From contig OZ023185.1 in assembly GCA_963995505.1 (NCBI GenBank), positions 17,433,691-17,497,690 on the forward strand: DNA of 64,000 bases, given 5' to 3'. This document shows positions 1 through 12,217 of the stretch, in pieces. Within the stretch, counting starts at the first letter, position 1, and the number at the start of each line of letters is the position of its first letter. The DNA comes from Hypericum androsaemum (taxonomy: Eukaryota; Streptophyta; Magnoliopsida; Malpighiales; Hypericaceae). Under the pieces are notes generated by a model. It was not told where the DNA came from and did no database searches. It saw only the letters and a program-made list of their open reading frames with translations. The position numbers were made by a program, and so were the translations under genes.

Positions 1-860
1 CTTTTTTAAGCTATAGAAAAATAAAAAAGAACGGGGTCGGGGGTTCCGGGAGTCGGGGTCATTGGTCGGGGGTTCAGAGTCGAGGGGTCGGGGGTCTGGC
101 GGTCCAGTGTTCTGGTGGTCCGGGAGTTTGGGGTCGGGGGTCCCGCAGTCCTGTGGTCTGGGAGTCCATGGTCCGATGGTTCGGAGGTCCAGGGGTTGGT
201 TGTCAGGGGGTCCGGGGTTCGGTGGTTCGGGGTCCAGAGGTTCGGTGGTTCGTGACCCGGGTCGGTGGTCCGGGGGTCCGTGGTCACGGGGTCCAGTGGT
301 CCAGGGGTTCGATGGTCGGGGGTTCGTGGTTCGTGGTTCTGTGGTCCGGGGTCCATGGTTCGGTGGTCCGGAGGTCTGGTGGTCCGGGGGTCAGGTGGTC
401 TTGTGGTCCGGTGGTCCATTGGTTCGGGGGTCAGTGCTCCGGGGTTCGGTGGTCCGCAGTACGGGGGCCCGTAGTTCGGGGTTTGGTGGTCCGCGGTCTG
501 GGGGTTCGGTGGTCCGGGGATCCGGGGTCAGAGGGTCCTATGGTCCGCGGTCTGGGGGTCTGTTGTTCGGTGGTCCGATGGTTTGGGGTCTGCGGTCTGG
601 GGGTTCAGTGGTCTGGGATCCGTGGTCCAGGTGTCCTAGGGTCCAGAGGTCTGTGGTCCGGTGGTCTGGTCCGAGGGTCCGATTGTCCAAGAGTCCAGTG
701 GTCTGGGGTTCGTGGTCCGGGTGTCCGTGGTCCTGTGGTTTGGGGGTTTGGGGGTCGGTGGTTTTGGGTTTTGAATTTTTAGTTTGGGTTTTTGGTATTG
801 GTATTGGGTTTGGGTTTTGGTTTTGGAGTATTCGTTTTGATTTTGGTTTCGAAATTTGAA
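1..860. repeat. G-skewed degenerate minisatellite
   Basis: About 800 bases are built from imperfect repeats of short words such as GTGGTCCGG, GGGGTC and GGTTCGG, with no fixed period. The plus strand is almost free of runs of C and the minus strand of runs of G, so strand asymmetry is extreme. Because stops are rare in the repeat, long open frames appear on both strands, but their Gly/Val/Arg/Trp or Pro/Thr/Asp-rich translations are only the repeat read out. After about 760 the array decays into TTTGG-rich words. The array runs off the left edge only partly, since AT-rich sequence already appears in the first 30 bases. Confidence 0.85.
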
Positions 861-1201
861 TTGGAGAATAGTTTAGACATTTTTACATGACACACCAAAT
901 CGCTAAAAAAATGGTATCTCTTTTATTATAGTAAAATATTTGTTAAAAAAATTCTTAACTTTTAAAGATATTGTTCAACATTATAAATTAATCAATCCTG
1001 AATGTCTCCAAACATAGTTTCCTCATTTATTGTCTTGCCTTATCCTCCCCACCCACACTTGGGGTCCACGGTCCAAACACCGAGCCGCCCAGTTTCTCTG
1101 TTGTTGCTTACTTCGTCCGTTCCCCTTTTCGGATTCTTTTATTTGTTTTCTTGATCCTTCCTCAGACAAAAAGAACTAATTTTGTCCCCTAAAAAAATTA
1201 A

Positions 1202-2641
1202 GAGAAAAGTATAGTTTAGTACTTTGTAGTATCGTACTTTTCGTAGTAGAACTATGTAGTTTAAAAACTATCAATCAGGTCCAAGTTATTTCAAAAATTA
1301 TCAACCTACAGTCCAGCTCAGGTCCGGACGACTTCTGAATCTAGCTGGACCGCCACATCATCAAAATGACTCTGCTTAGTCTGACGTAACTTGATGAATG
1401 GACGGATGAATTGTCTTTAAGATAAATTACATAAAAATCCTAAGTTTATTTATTTATTTAGAAATCCCGTCTCCCTCCTTCCCCTTTTCTTCCTCATCTA
1501 ACCTATTCTCAATAGAAAACGAATAAAACAAACAACCTAAGAATACATTATTAATCAAACAATACCGAATCTCCAAATTGCATTAGGAACTGAAATGCTT
1601 AAAAAAAAAACCTAATCGAAGGTCTCGACGGCTGCACGAAACTTCTTCACCACGGCGGTGAGGCAGATAGCCTCACATTTCCCCCCCAAAAAAAACCTAA
1701 ATTAATCAACAAATTCAAGAAAATAGAAGGACCAAGTCGAAGCCCCGTCACCCGCCTTGCCGTCGAGCTCCACCGCTCCAAGTCCCACTCCGCATCCTCT
1801 GCCACAGTTGGCGCCGGAAACGTGGTTGGTCAAAGTGGGTCCAGCCCTCCAATTCCAGAATGGCTCCTTACCCGCTCTCCAATGCCAGATTTCCTCCGAC
1901 CAACATCAGCTTCGCGGCTCCTGTGAAGAGATCATCTCCACCGTCGGTCTCTTAATCTTCCTCTTTGTTGTCATCGCCGGCGTCCTCAAGGTCTTCGCCT
2001 AGGGGGACTCTCCGTCGGTCTCATTTTAGGGCTAAATTTCCTCGATCTATTCCCCGTAGCCGTCGAGCTTCGATCTCCGCTTATCTCCTGCCGGCGATTT
2101 TGAACTAGGTACCTCCTTCTCTTCGTCTTCTTTTTCTCGTTGTGAGCTTGGATCTGTTTCAGTAGTTGTTATGTTTCTTATTTATTGAAATTAGCTGATT
2201 TTGAGCTTGTTTTTGGTTCCGGTGATGATTGGGGAGTATTTTTTTTTTTTGGGATGACAATGATGTTTTTGCTTGGAAGAGTAGGTTTCAACTCGACAGG
2301 ACGACTGTCTTCATCTTTCTTGGGAAGTTGATGAGACTTGAGAGAATGAGAGAGGAGGAGGGCAAGGAGGGAGAGAGAGAGAGAGGAGGATAAAAATATA
2401 TTACATTTTGGAAATTTTTGGTAATTAACCAGGACGATGATTCATCATCAAAATTGGCCATTCACTTGCCACATCAGATAAACAAACACCGTGGCAGTCT
2501 AGCTAGGTTCGGAAGTCAAGGCTTAGTGGGACCGTAGGTTGATAAATTTTCAAATAACTTGGACCTGATTGATGGTTTTTAAACTACATGGTCCTATCAT
2601 GGAAAATGCAATACTACAAGGTACTAAACTGTACTTTTCCC
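1202..2641. mobile_element. MULE-type TIR element with GC-rich core
   Basis: The first about 140 bases (GAGAAAAGTATAGTTTAGTA...) are the inverted complement of the last about 140 bases (...TACTAAACTGTACTTTTCCC). A 9-bp direct repeat AAAAATTAA flanks it at 1193-1201 and 2642-2650, as expected for Mutator-like elements. The core around 1740-2110 is GC-rich, and its 81-codon frame at 1757-2002 ends in a hydrophobic segment; this looks like captured host DNA but I do not recognise it. No transposase is visible, so the element is non-autonomous. The paralogous site in unit 2 is empty. Confidence 0.85.
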
Positions 2642-3282
2642 AAAAATTAATTTTGTTCATTTGTTACGACGATAAATCGGGTTTGAGAGCACTAATACCA
2701 CCTAGTCATTCTACATACATACTCATTAGTTACACCTGATCAAAAAACCATTCTCGAACTCGAATTTTGTTGCCATTTGTTACGACGGTAATCGGGTTGG
2801 TAGAGCTGATACCATTTCTTAATATTGTTTTCCTCTTTTGCTTGGGGCCCACATTGAATTATAGATCTTCGAATCAACTGATTGGATTCTATGATGGGTT
2901 ACTAGTGATTTGCAAGAATTATTTCGCGAGAATTATATGGTAGTGTGATGAAGAACAATCGCAATGTGACAATGATTTAGTTCCGAAAAAGAATATTCTT
3001 ATACTAATTTTCTGATTTGGTGCGGAGAATATTCCGAAAATTCTTTGAAGTTTGGTTTTATTATACTCTCATCGTCCCCTCTCACGTCGGATATTTTTTT
3101 CTGAGAAGGCTATTAGTCAAGTATAAATGTGGCCATGTGGGAGGGACCAGATGTACAACTTCGCCGCGAAACGGGCCGGCCACCGGTGGGAAGTTTCTAG
3201 AACCGCCGTTCTCATAAAGCGGGAGATTGAACGGATAATTTCGGGAACAAGTTTGGAAGAGGGAGAAGAAAGGGAGGCGAAG

Positions 3283-5221
3283 ATGAATATATTTAGGCTA
3301 GCGGGTGACATGACTCACCTAGCCAGCGTCCTCGTGTTGCTCCACAAGATCCACATCATCGAGTCCTGCTCTGGTCCGTACTACCTCTTCCTTTTTTTTC
3401 CTTTTCTCCTACGGGGATCTTTCGGTTTTTTTTTGTTTTCTTGTGCGAGTTGATTGTGATGTAAAGGGAAAGATCTGCACCGACTCGATTTTGAAATGCT
3501 GATGATGATCTGATTTGAGAACTTTGAGGTTTTGGTTTCAAATTGAATTTGATTGGTTAACCGTTTTGGTGAACGGTATTGAGTGAGCAGTGAGAGGTTT
3601 CTTATGATTAGCTCCGTATTGGTAATGGCTGCTTGGGGGAGTCGGTGAGAGGATAATGTTTCAGATGAATTGATCGCGGTGAATCAGAGGGGACAGTCAA
3701 CTTGCTGTCCAGAGCTTCAAGTGTTCCTCGTCTTTAAGCTTGTTTAGGTGGTTCATGAGTTTGCGTTGGGACGGAGGTTGCGCCATGGTTGGAGCTGGAG
3801 TTTGAGCTACATTGTTGGTTGAGTCTTTTAGACGATCGAGCCTATAGTTGAGCCAGTGGAAACCGGTGGTCCTGATCTTATGCTGGAAGTGCTGGGTGCT
3901 CGGAGCTCTATTGTGTTGTGTTTTGGTTGTAGTGTCTAGTTTTGGTCCTTTGAATTATATTGGTTATGTGTTGACCTGTGGCGATGTTCACATTCTCAGC
4001 TTTTTCTTTATGCGTTCCTACAGTTTCTCTGATTCGTTTTATTGCACTAACTCTATTGTTCATGTAATTACTGCAGGTGTTTCTTTGAAGACGCAAGAAC
4101 TCTATGCCATAGTTTTCGTCACGCGCTACCTGGATATATTTACGGATTTTGTATCTCTGTATAACACTGTCATGAAATTGATTTTCCTTGGGAGCTCATT
4201 TTCAATAATTTGGTGCATTAGACACCGTAAGCTTGTCAGGAGATCTTATGATAAAGATCAAGACACCATCCGTCATTACTTCCTTATACTACCTTGTCTG
4301 CTGTTGGCCCTTCTTATCCATGAGAGGTTCACTTTTAAGGAGGTATACTCAACCCTTCCTCTCGCAATTGACTGTTTTAGGGAGATATATGTACCTCACA
4401 TTTCTTTTTAGTAATTACCTCTGGATAATTTTTAGGTGATGTGGGTCTTTTCAATTTTTCTGGAAGCCGTTGCCATACTTCCTCAGCTTGTGCTGCTATG
4501 GAGGACCCGGAATATTGACAAGTTGACTGGCCAATATGTGTTTCTTCTTGGGTGAGCTTCCATCTATCAGACGCTTTAAGCATCCAATGAACCAATTTTG
4601 CCTGATTGTGTTATTGTTGTGTTGAATTGAAATTTGAGATTTCTCCTTTTCAAAATACAGTGAGGAAGCTAAGACCAACTGTTGTACTATTAGTTGCAAT
4701 TGTCAAATGAAGCCTAGTTCCATCGAGTTATGCTTTCATTCAAAGCTTTTATGTATGTTATTTTCTGAGAAATCTAGTTCGCGTCTTGTCACGAATAAAG
4801 ATCAACATGCACACAAAAACACAGTAAACGGTACCTGCCTAGATTTGTGTTAAAGGGGAAACAGAAGATCTACAGCTACCATGTTGTCCCTCCCTTGGCT
4901 CTTGCTGCAGCTTTATTTGTTATCGAAGTGAATTCACATTGCTGGTAAACTGTGAATGGAAGGAGAGCTACCGCTTGAACTTACATAATGTTACATCTAA
5001 AAAGAACTGCCATAATGTTTCACTGGATAAACTCTCGTGTTCTCGTGTAGTGTCTCCTGGCTTTGTGGTTTTCGGTCCTACCACGTACCGTGTCAAACCG
5101 CACTCTATTCATTTTTGGTTTCCTTGTGTACATCACTAATTATACACTCTTTTGTAGAATGGATCGCGCGGCTGGTACAAACTGCAATCTATGCACACTT
5201 CTTCTATTGCTACTTTCAAAG
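3283..5221 (+). pseudogene. KDEL receptor ERD2 pseudogene (exons 4 and 6 lost)
   Basis: Exon 1 (3283-3373), exon 2 (4077-4342) and exon 3 (4436-4551) align one to one with the intact gene at 7676, with the same lengths (91, 266 and 116 bases) and splice phases. Exon 4 is absent because the DNA between two TTGTTATT words of the intact copy has been deleted here near 4920-4940. Exon 5 survives at about 5157-5220 with substitutions (for example Asp to His and Tyr to Cys in the last membrane segment). Exon 6 cannot be found. Joining exon 3 to exon 5 would shift the frame. The remaining exons have few changes, so decay is fairly recent; a truncated transcript is possible but a functional receptor is not. 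Confidence 0.88.
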
Positions 5222-6730
5222 GTATGACCAAGAGAGGGTGGAGAAGAGGTGGACAAGACAAAACTAATTTCTGATTTTGAGAGGGAGGAGGGTGGAGAGA
5301 GGAAAGAGAGGGAGGATGATTTTGAAAAAATATAAAGTAATCTGGGATTGTTTTGGAAGTTTTCACTACATCACGTCAACAAAGCAGTGGTAATTTTTTT
5401 CCGAGGGGCTTCCCCGAGAAGGCAGAGGTCGAGTAGGCATCAGTATCATCCTGATTTTGCTTCGATTATGATGGGGGTGGAGCTCGTATACGCTGATTTA
5501 TGTTCTTCAGAGTGATGTCTCCTTTAATTCCACAAGGCTTGCAGAAGGCGAATTAAGCCTTGTCTTGTATTTTATATTTTGTCCCACTGTCCAGAGTAAA
5601 TATCTTGATTTAGTTTACAATAATGTTAAATACTTATTGTACATATACCATATAAAATTGTAAAATTCCAAGAATCCCCACGAACATGATTTCCTCATTT
5701 ATTGCCTTGCCTTATCTTCTTCACCAACACTTGGGGTCTGCGGTCCAAACACCCAGCCACCCAGATTCTCTGTTGTTGTTTACTTTGTCCCGTTCCCTTT
5801 TCGGTTTCTTTTATTTGTTTTCTTCCTCACCTAAAAAAACTAATTTTGTCCCCTAAAACAAACTACTTTTGTTCATTTGTTACATCTTATCAAAGAAGCC
5901 ATTCTCTAACTCAAATTTTATCGCCATTTGTTACGACGCTAATGGGGTTGGTGGAGCTAATACCATTTCTTAATATGTTTTTCCTCTTTTGTTTGGGGTC
6001 CAAATTGAGTTATAGATCTTCGAATTGTAAAAACTGGTTGGATTCTATGATGGGTTAATGGTGATTGGCAAGAATTATTTCGCGAAAATTATACGGTAGT
6101 GCGATGAAGTACGATCGCAACGTGACAATGGTTTGGTTCCAAAAAAGAAAAATCTTATACTAATTATCTGAATTGGTGCGGGCAAATGAAAAGGCACGAT
6201 TTTTTTTTGAGAAGAAAAAAGCACGATATTGATTCTCTCAAATTCCATCTTCACTTGACCAAAAAATAAATAAATTCCATCTTCACTGGGCTTCAGCTAT
6301 TGCATTTGGGTGGGCTTTTATGGGCCACATTTGGGTTAATGGGCCGTGAATGACGACTGCTGAGTTCGTTTCTCAAATATTCCAAATATGTTTTATGATT
6401 TGATTTGATTTTAATTAATTAATTCGATGAATATTATGAGAGGAAGTGTTTGTGACAATAAAATAATAATATTAGAAATATGGATGACAAATTTTTTTCG
6501 TGATATCAAAATATTTACTGAACTCACAAGTATTTACAATGATATATCATTTTCAATAACTTCGAACTAAAGATATCTTGATTAAGTTAAATTTTTTTTC
6601 TAGAATTCAATTTGATTTAAGATACCTTATTTATGAATTTCTCAACATAAATTAGAATGTTTAAATAGTTTTTCGACTTCAATTGTCAAACATGAATGAT
6701 TAACAAACGAGTGCAGAATCAGATTGACAA

Positions 6731-7086
6731 GGGTAAATTATCCCTAGTTCCTGGTGTTTGGTAATGCTCCTTTTCGGGTCCCTGTATTTTTAAAAATGAT
6801 TTTATCATTTCCGACTTTAGTTTTAGAAACTCTCAGGTTCCTGGCTGACATCAGCACCCATTTTTTCCATGAAAATGACAAAAATACCCAAAAAAAAGGA
6901 AAAACATATCATCTTCAAGGGTATTTTGGTCATTTCTCTTGACAAAAAATAAAAAAAAGAGTTTTGACGTCAGCCAGGGACCCGAGAGTTTTTAAAACTA
7001 AAGTCGAGGGACGGTAAGATCATTTTTGAAAATGCAAGGACCCGAGAGAGAAGACCAAATACCTGGGACTAGGGAATAATTTACCT
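6731..7086. mobile_element. Short TIR element (MITE), MULE-like
   Basis: The left end (GGGTAAATTATCCCTAGTTCC) and right end are inverted complements for more than 120 bases, including a conserved GGGACCCGAGAGTTT-type block also seen in the elements at 36269, 39307, 55982 and 57987. There is no coding capacity. I could not find a convincing target duplication, so the exact ends are uncertain by a few bases. Confidence 0.75.
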
Positions 7087-7675
7087 TTAATTAATCCATT
7101 TCACCTTTTATGATAGCCTCAGCGATTTTGGTTTGGGGATTTGAGGTTCTATATTTTTTATTTTTTAATCTATTTTAAAAATATGTATATGTTTGTACCT
7201 ATTTCAGAAAAATATCTAAATTTTTTATCTATTTGAGAAAAAATCCCGGGGGCGCCAAATAAGGTAACATATTAATTTTTACACGCTCGTTAAGTAACTA
7301 CATAAATAGGTAGATACCTTGTCGAAATGGACACGCGGAAGCCATTTCATTGGCTTCAATCTCCCTTAACGCTGACGTGGCAAATTCTAATTGAACAAAT
7401 GAAATCAGCTCCACGCACACGCCAAAAGGAGGGCAAAACGCCGCGTTTAGGGAGGAGATTTTTAGTAAATCGAAACCGATAAAAGGAAACAAAAAAAGGA
7501 GGGGGCAAACCGAATATATTCCCTCTTGCACCAGATCTACAACCTCGCCGCGAAACGGGCCGGCCACCGGTGGGAAGTTTCTGGAACCGCCGTTCTCATA
7601 AAGCGGGAGATAGAACGGTTAATTTCGGGAACGAAGTTTGGAAGAAAACAAGAGGGAGAAGAAAGGGAGGCGAAG

Positions 7676-10150
7676 ATGAATATATTTAGGTTAGCGGGTG
7701 ACATGACTCACCTGGCCAGCGTCCTCGTGTTGCTCCTCAAGATCCACACCATTAAGTCCTGCGCCGGTCCGTATACTACCTCTCCCTTTTTTTTCTTTTT
7801 GGATTTGTTTTTGTGCGAGTTTATTTGCGGCGTAAATGGAAAGATCTGCACCGACTTGATTTTGAAATGCTGATGATGAGGATGGTCATGTGCTTGATGA
7901 TGGAAGATAATCTGATCTGAGAACTTTGAGGTTTTGGAATTAATTGGTGTACGGTATTGGGAGAGCAGTGAGAGGCTTCTTATGATTAGCTCCGAATCGG
8001 TGATGGCTTCTTGGGGGATTCTTCGAGAGGATATTGTTTCAGATGGATTTACAGCGGTTAATAGGAAGGGACAGTCAACTTGCTGTTAGGAGCTGCAAGT
8101 TTTCCTCGTCTTGAGTCTAGTTCTTTTCAGAATCGGTTAGGCGGTTCATGAGTTTGGCGCTGGGATTGAGGTTGTGTCATCGTTGGAGCAGGAGTTTGAG
8201 CTGCATTGTTAGTTGAGGCTTTTAGATGATCGAGCCTTTTGTTGAGCTGTGGAGAGGAGACTGGTGGTCCTGATCTTATGCTATAAGTGCTGGGTGCTCG
8301 GAGCTCTAATGTGTTGTGTTTGTGGTTGTGGTGTCTGGTTCTGGATTATATTGGTTAAGCATTGTCATGGCCACTGATCTATTTGCAAATAAGCTGCCCT
8401 TGCTATTCATGGTTTTCTTGTTGAAAATGAAATAGTTATGTGGAAGCGAGAAGTTATGATTTCTTTGTCAAAGCCAATTTGGATGTCATGTGGTGATGCC
8501 CATATTTTCAGTTTTTTTTTCTTTATGCATTCCTACGGTTTTGCAGATTCTTTGTATTGCACTAACACTATTGATCATGTAATTACTGCAGGTGTTTCTT
8601 TGAAGACGCAAGAACTCTATGCCATAGTTTTCGTCACGCGCTACCTGGATATATTTACGGATTTTGTATCGCTGTATAACACCGTCATGAAATTGATTTT
8701 CCTCGGGAGCTCATTTTCAATAATTTGGTACATTAGACACCATAAGCTTGTCAGGAGATCTTATGATAAAGATCAAGACACTTTCCGCCATTACTTCCTT
8801 ATACTACCTTGTCTGCTGTTGGCCCTTCTTATCCATGAGAAGTTCACCTTTAAGGAGGTCTGCTCCACCCTTCCAATTTCAACTTTATTTCCACTAGTAT
8901 TCTCTCTCTCAATTGACTGTTTTAGGGAGATATCAGTAATAACCTCTGGATAATTTGTAGGTGATGTGGGCCTTTTCAATTTTTCTGGAAGCCGTTGCCA
9001 TACTTCCTCAGCTTGTCTTGCTACAAAGGACCCGGAATATTGACAACTTGACTGGCCAATATGTGTTTCTTCTTGGGTGAGTTTCCATCTATCAGATGGT
9101 TTAAGCGTCCAATGAACCAATTTCGCCTGATTGTGTTGTATTGAGATTACTCCTTTTCAAAATACATTGAGTAAATGGTACTATTAGTTGCAATTGTCAA
9201 TTGAAACCTAGTTCCGTTGAGTTATGCTTTCGTTCAAAGCTTTTCAATATGTAATTTTCTGAGAAATCTAGCTCGCTTTGTGTCATGAATAAAGATCAAA
9301 TGGCACACAAAAACACTTAATCTCTTTTCTAAGTAAATGATACCTGCTTAGATTGGTATCAGATGAGAAACATAAGATCTACAGTTACTATGTTATCCTT
9401 CCTCTGGCTCGTACTGCAGCTTTATTTGTTATTGACTTTTTATTGTCCTCGTGCAGAGCCTACCGTGCCTTTTATATTCTCAACTGGATTTACCGCTACT
9501 TTACAGAGCCACATTATGTCCATTGGATCAGTATGCATCTCTCTCTTTCCCCCCTCTGTAACAGTTTTACATTTTTGTTGATAAGCACTCAGAATTTACT
9601 GGTACTGGCATTGTTCTTGTGCTTCCTTGTTTATTGCAACTTCCTGAACTGAATGTGGAATCATTACCAAGAGCAACATGATTTCTCTGTTTTTTTATTC
9701 TTTATGGTGATCTGATGGACTTGTTATTCACATTGCTGGTAAATTGTGGATGGAAGGAGAGCTAGTGCTTGAACTTCCATAGTGTTACATCTAAAAGAAC
9801 TCCCATAATGTTGCACTGGATAAACGCCCCCCCTGTTCTCGTATAGTGTCTCCTGGCTTTGTGGTTTTCAGTCCTATCACCTCTTGTGTCAAACACACTC
9901 CATTCATTTTTGGTTTCCTTGTTTACGTCACTAATTTATACACTCTTTTGTAGCATGGGTCGCGGGGCTGGTACAAACCGCACTCTATGCAGACTTCTTC
10001 TATTACTACTTTCAAAGGTATGTTTACCAGACCTAGTTTCATGTTTTAACACATGCCAAGGTCCATCTGTCCGTCGCTGTCTAACCTAGAGCGCAATTTT
10101 GTTGCCGTTGCAGTTGGAAGAACAACAAAAGGCTTGAATTGCCAGCTTGA
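7676..10150 (+). CDS. ERD2: ER lumen protein-retaining (KDEL) receptor ERD2
   Basis: Exons 7676-7766, 8592-8857, 8961-9076, 9457-9530, 9954-10017 and 10114-10150 join to 648 bases, 215 codons plus stop, which is the usual ERD2 length. The protein begins MNIFRLAGDMTHL and ends WKNNKRLELPA, both hallmarks of plant ERD2. Family knowledge: it is a seven-transmembrane receptor that binds K/HDEL-bearing ER proteins in the Golgi and returns them in COPI vesicles. Hydrophobic segments include the one around SVLVLLLKI (exon 1), the stretch ILPCLLLALLI (exon 2) and LVQTALYADFFYYYF (exon 5). All junctions are GT-AG and keep phase; the exon 1 donor (GTCCGT) is weak. The upstream copy at 3283 is its broken paralogue, so this is the only functional copy here. 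Confidence 0.95.
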
Positions 10151-10495
10151 GTTTTCTGTTCAAGGTCCAATCTGATGGTGCTGGGGGCATCTTGTCAACC
10201 TCAAAAGACCCGATTCATTTAATTTTGTGCCATTTACCTCTACAATCTTGCGTGCTTCCTGAAATTGAGTGCTAGGTATAGTTAGGGTGGAGAGACTCAT
10301 CCATTTAGCAGGAAAAACAACTCCAGTTCAGATACCCAAGCTCGGGCCTCAACTATTACACCATGTGCAGGACAAACAATGTTAGAATAGCAACACCTCT
10401 TTCAGATATCTTTTATTACAAATATATCTCATGATCGACTCTCTTCATCACTTTTTCTGCATGTTATAACTACATCCTCCAAAATAGATCCACTT

Positions 10496-11530
10496 CTAGC
10501 TAATTTTGCTAACCAATCTGTAATCTTGGGATTTATGCAATCTTACGAAGTGGAAGAGAAAAAAAATGGTAGTTTGAGCTTCCATAGCTTGCAATTCAAC
10601 ATCCCAATGAAGTAATGTGGAACTTGTTGATAAAGTCAGCCAAGGATTTGCAATCTGATTCAAGAAGGATCCTGGTACAGGTGAGATTCTGCAGCGTGTA
10701 ATTTGCAGCAAAACAAATAACTTGCACTTCAGCTGCAATAGCAGATGACCTTCTAGAGAAGGTAGTTCTTGCATCAAACACGCCATGGCTGATCTGATTT
10801 AGAGAGAGAGAGAACAAGCTTATGTTTCTAAACATAGTTCAAACTGTTTATGGAAAAAGAAAAAAATATGTAATGAATATAATAAATCAGAAAGAGACAT
10901 TTTTTTGGGGGCAAGTAAATTGTATATATATAAACCTGGAAACACCAAGGAGAATCCCATTCCAAAACCTCAATGACATTTTAATTGCAATTAATCAAGG
11001 AGCAATTGCAATCGAAATCTCACAAAAGATTCACTTATATTACACTCGATGACCCTAAATACAAAAGTAAATGTTGATTGTTAGTGTCGTCTATGTAATT
11101 TGCCCAAGTCAGTCACTCTTGATCGTGGAATACAATCGAACAGATCAGCTCTTCTCTATTCGCTTCTTTCCCTTCGAAAATTATTTTGTTTCGGTGGTTC
11201 CCACGAAACTATCCCAAAAAAACTCGCCACACTTTTTTTAGAGGACCATTACCCACCAGCCCATCCCAACTCGAAATAGCACTATCAATGCTCACGAAAC
11301 CCGCCCAATTTTGGCCAATCAACCTGACGAAAAAGTTCCAAATATGCGATGAGAACTTACAAATGCAAGAGCAGGTGGTTGCTTGTTTCATTTTCCCTCC
11401 AACATAGTGGGCATAAAGAATCCCAACCATCAAGGCTCCATGCCCTGATTAGAGCATCCCTATTTCTGATTCTGCTTAGAACAGCAATCCAGAGATAAAA
11501 CATTCAACTTGGGGTGGGATCCCACTGGTC
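10496..11530 (-). mobile_element. Decayed LINE-type remnant (zf-RVT and RNase H-like)
   Basis: Read on the minus strand, 11530-11209 encodes, over several frames, a zf-RVT-like block: a PPKLNVFLW-like start, RIRNRDALIR, CPLCWRENETSNHLLLH and SSHIWNFFVRLIG. Further along the same strand, 10835-10496 encodes an RNase H-like block with AIAAEVQVICFAANYTLQNL, LLESDCKSLADFIN and a WDVELQAMEA block. This order (zinc finger, then RNase H) is that of the C-terminal part of plant non-LTR retrotransposons. Frameshifts and stops break it, and the reverse transcriptase is absent. The flank 10151-10490 is the ERD2 downstream region, with nothing else recognised. Confidence 0.7.
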
Positions 11531-11675
11531 CATAAACTTCTCAACTCATTGATGATCGGGGTGATGGTTATCGAATTTTCGTAATAAGCCCGGCGCAGCT
11601 CGTAAATTGAGAAGCCAACGGCTGAATTTGAGCGCCAAGAAATAGTACCACCACCACCATGGTGCCATCAACCAG

Positions 11676-11896
11676 AAGCCTCAACTAAAGTTCGGCACCG
11701 GTTCAATTTACATTTACATCAGTTTTTTTTTTGAGTCGACATTTACATCAGATATCCCATAAAAGAGCAACACGATAATCTCCAGCGTTTCTCCTCCATC
11801 ATACGATCTACTGATCAAACTCAAGTGCAGACAAATCCATTCTTCCACCCTCCAGTTTGGTGCAGCATTGCATCTATCTCGTCGCCATCTTCCATC
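11676..11896 (-). pseudogene. Duplicated 3' exon and UTR of the SUMO gene
   Basis: This stretch repeats 12110-12299, which contains the SUMO terminal exon and its 3' flank, with small insertions (for example a T-run near 11730). On the minus strand it would encode [16 protein letters not shown] followed by a different tail (WKNGFVCT and stop). The copy lacks the first two codons of the exon and has no AG acceptor at the right place (the flank reads GATTG before ATGG), so it is unlikely to be used as an alternative last exon. Confidence 0.8.
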
Positions 11897-12217
11897 AATC
11901 AGCCCAAGCTTATAATGCTGACTACTGAAAATAGAATGCCAAATCAGCTTTCATATTCTCTTCAAAATAGAATGCACTGGAGTAGTACACTATGGCCAAT
12001 CACGGGCTTGAACTATGCAAAGCTAAAGAGCAAAGACAGCCACCGAGAGAACCAATTTTGCGAATTAACAAAAGTCGATTCATCACCACAACCAAAATAC
12101 AGTAGCCATAAGCCTCAACCTAAAGTTTGGCACCGGTTCAATTTACATTTACATCAGATATCCCATAAAAGAGCAACATAATATACTCTGGCGTCTCTCC
12201 ATCACACAATCTACTGA

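Larger units (their letters stand above)
1019..5685 (+). repeat. Tandem duplication unit 1 (ERD2 locus, decayed copy)
   Basis: Segment 1019-1192 reappears at 5689-5870, segment 2642-3010 at about 5860-6180, and the ERD2 exons and introns at 3150-5221 match 7525-10020. The order and strand are the same, so this is a direct tandem duplication of a whole locus of roughly 4.5 kb. Unit 1 additionally contains a transposon at 1202-2641 and lacks exon 4 and exon 6. From 5222 to 5685 the match to unit 2 ends, and I see no gene there. Confidence 0.85.
5686..10160 (+). repeat. Tandem duplication unit 2 (ERD2 locus, intact copy)
   Basis: This is the second copy of the locus described at 1019-5685. It retains the sequence flanking the transposon insertion of unit 1 without the transposon, has its own inserted element at 6731-7086, and carries the complete ERD2 gene. 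The stretch 6190-6730 is AT-rich and holds nothing I can identify. Confidence 0.85.

Noticed and set aside
62..859. Long open frames of up to 265 codons in the left minisatellite
   Set aside because: All frames on both strands are open because the repeat lacks stops; composition is pure repeat and no domain is seen.
3127..3282. Upstream in-frame extension of the ERD2 pseudogene start
   Set aside because: The same extension in unit 2 (7526-7675) precedes the conserved MNIFRLAG start; it is the transcribed leader, not coding.
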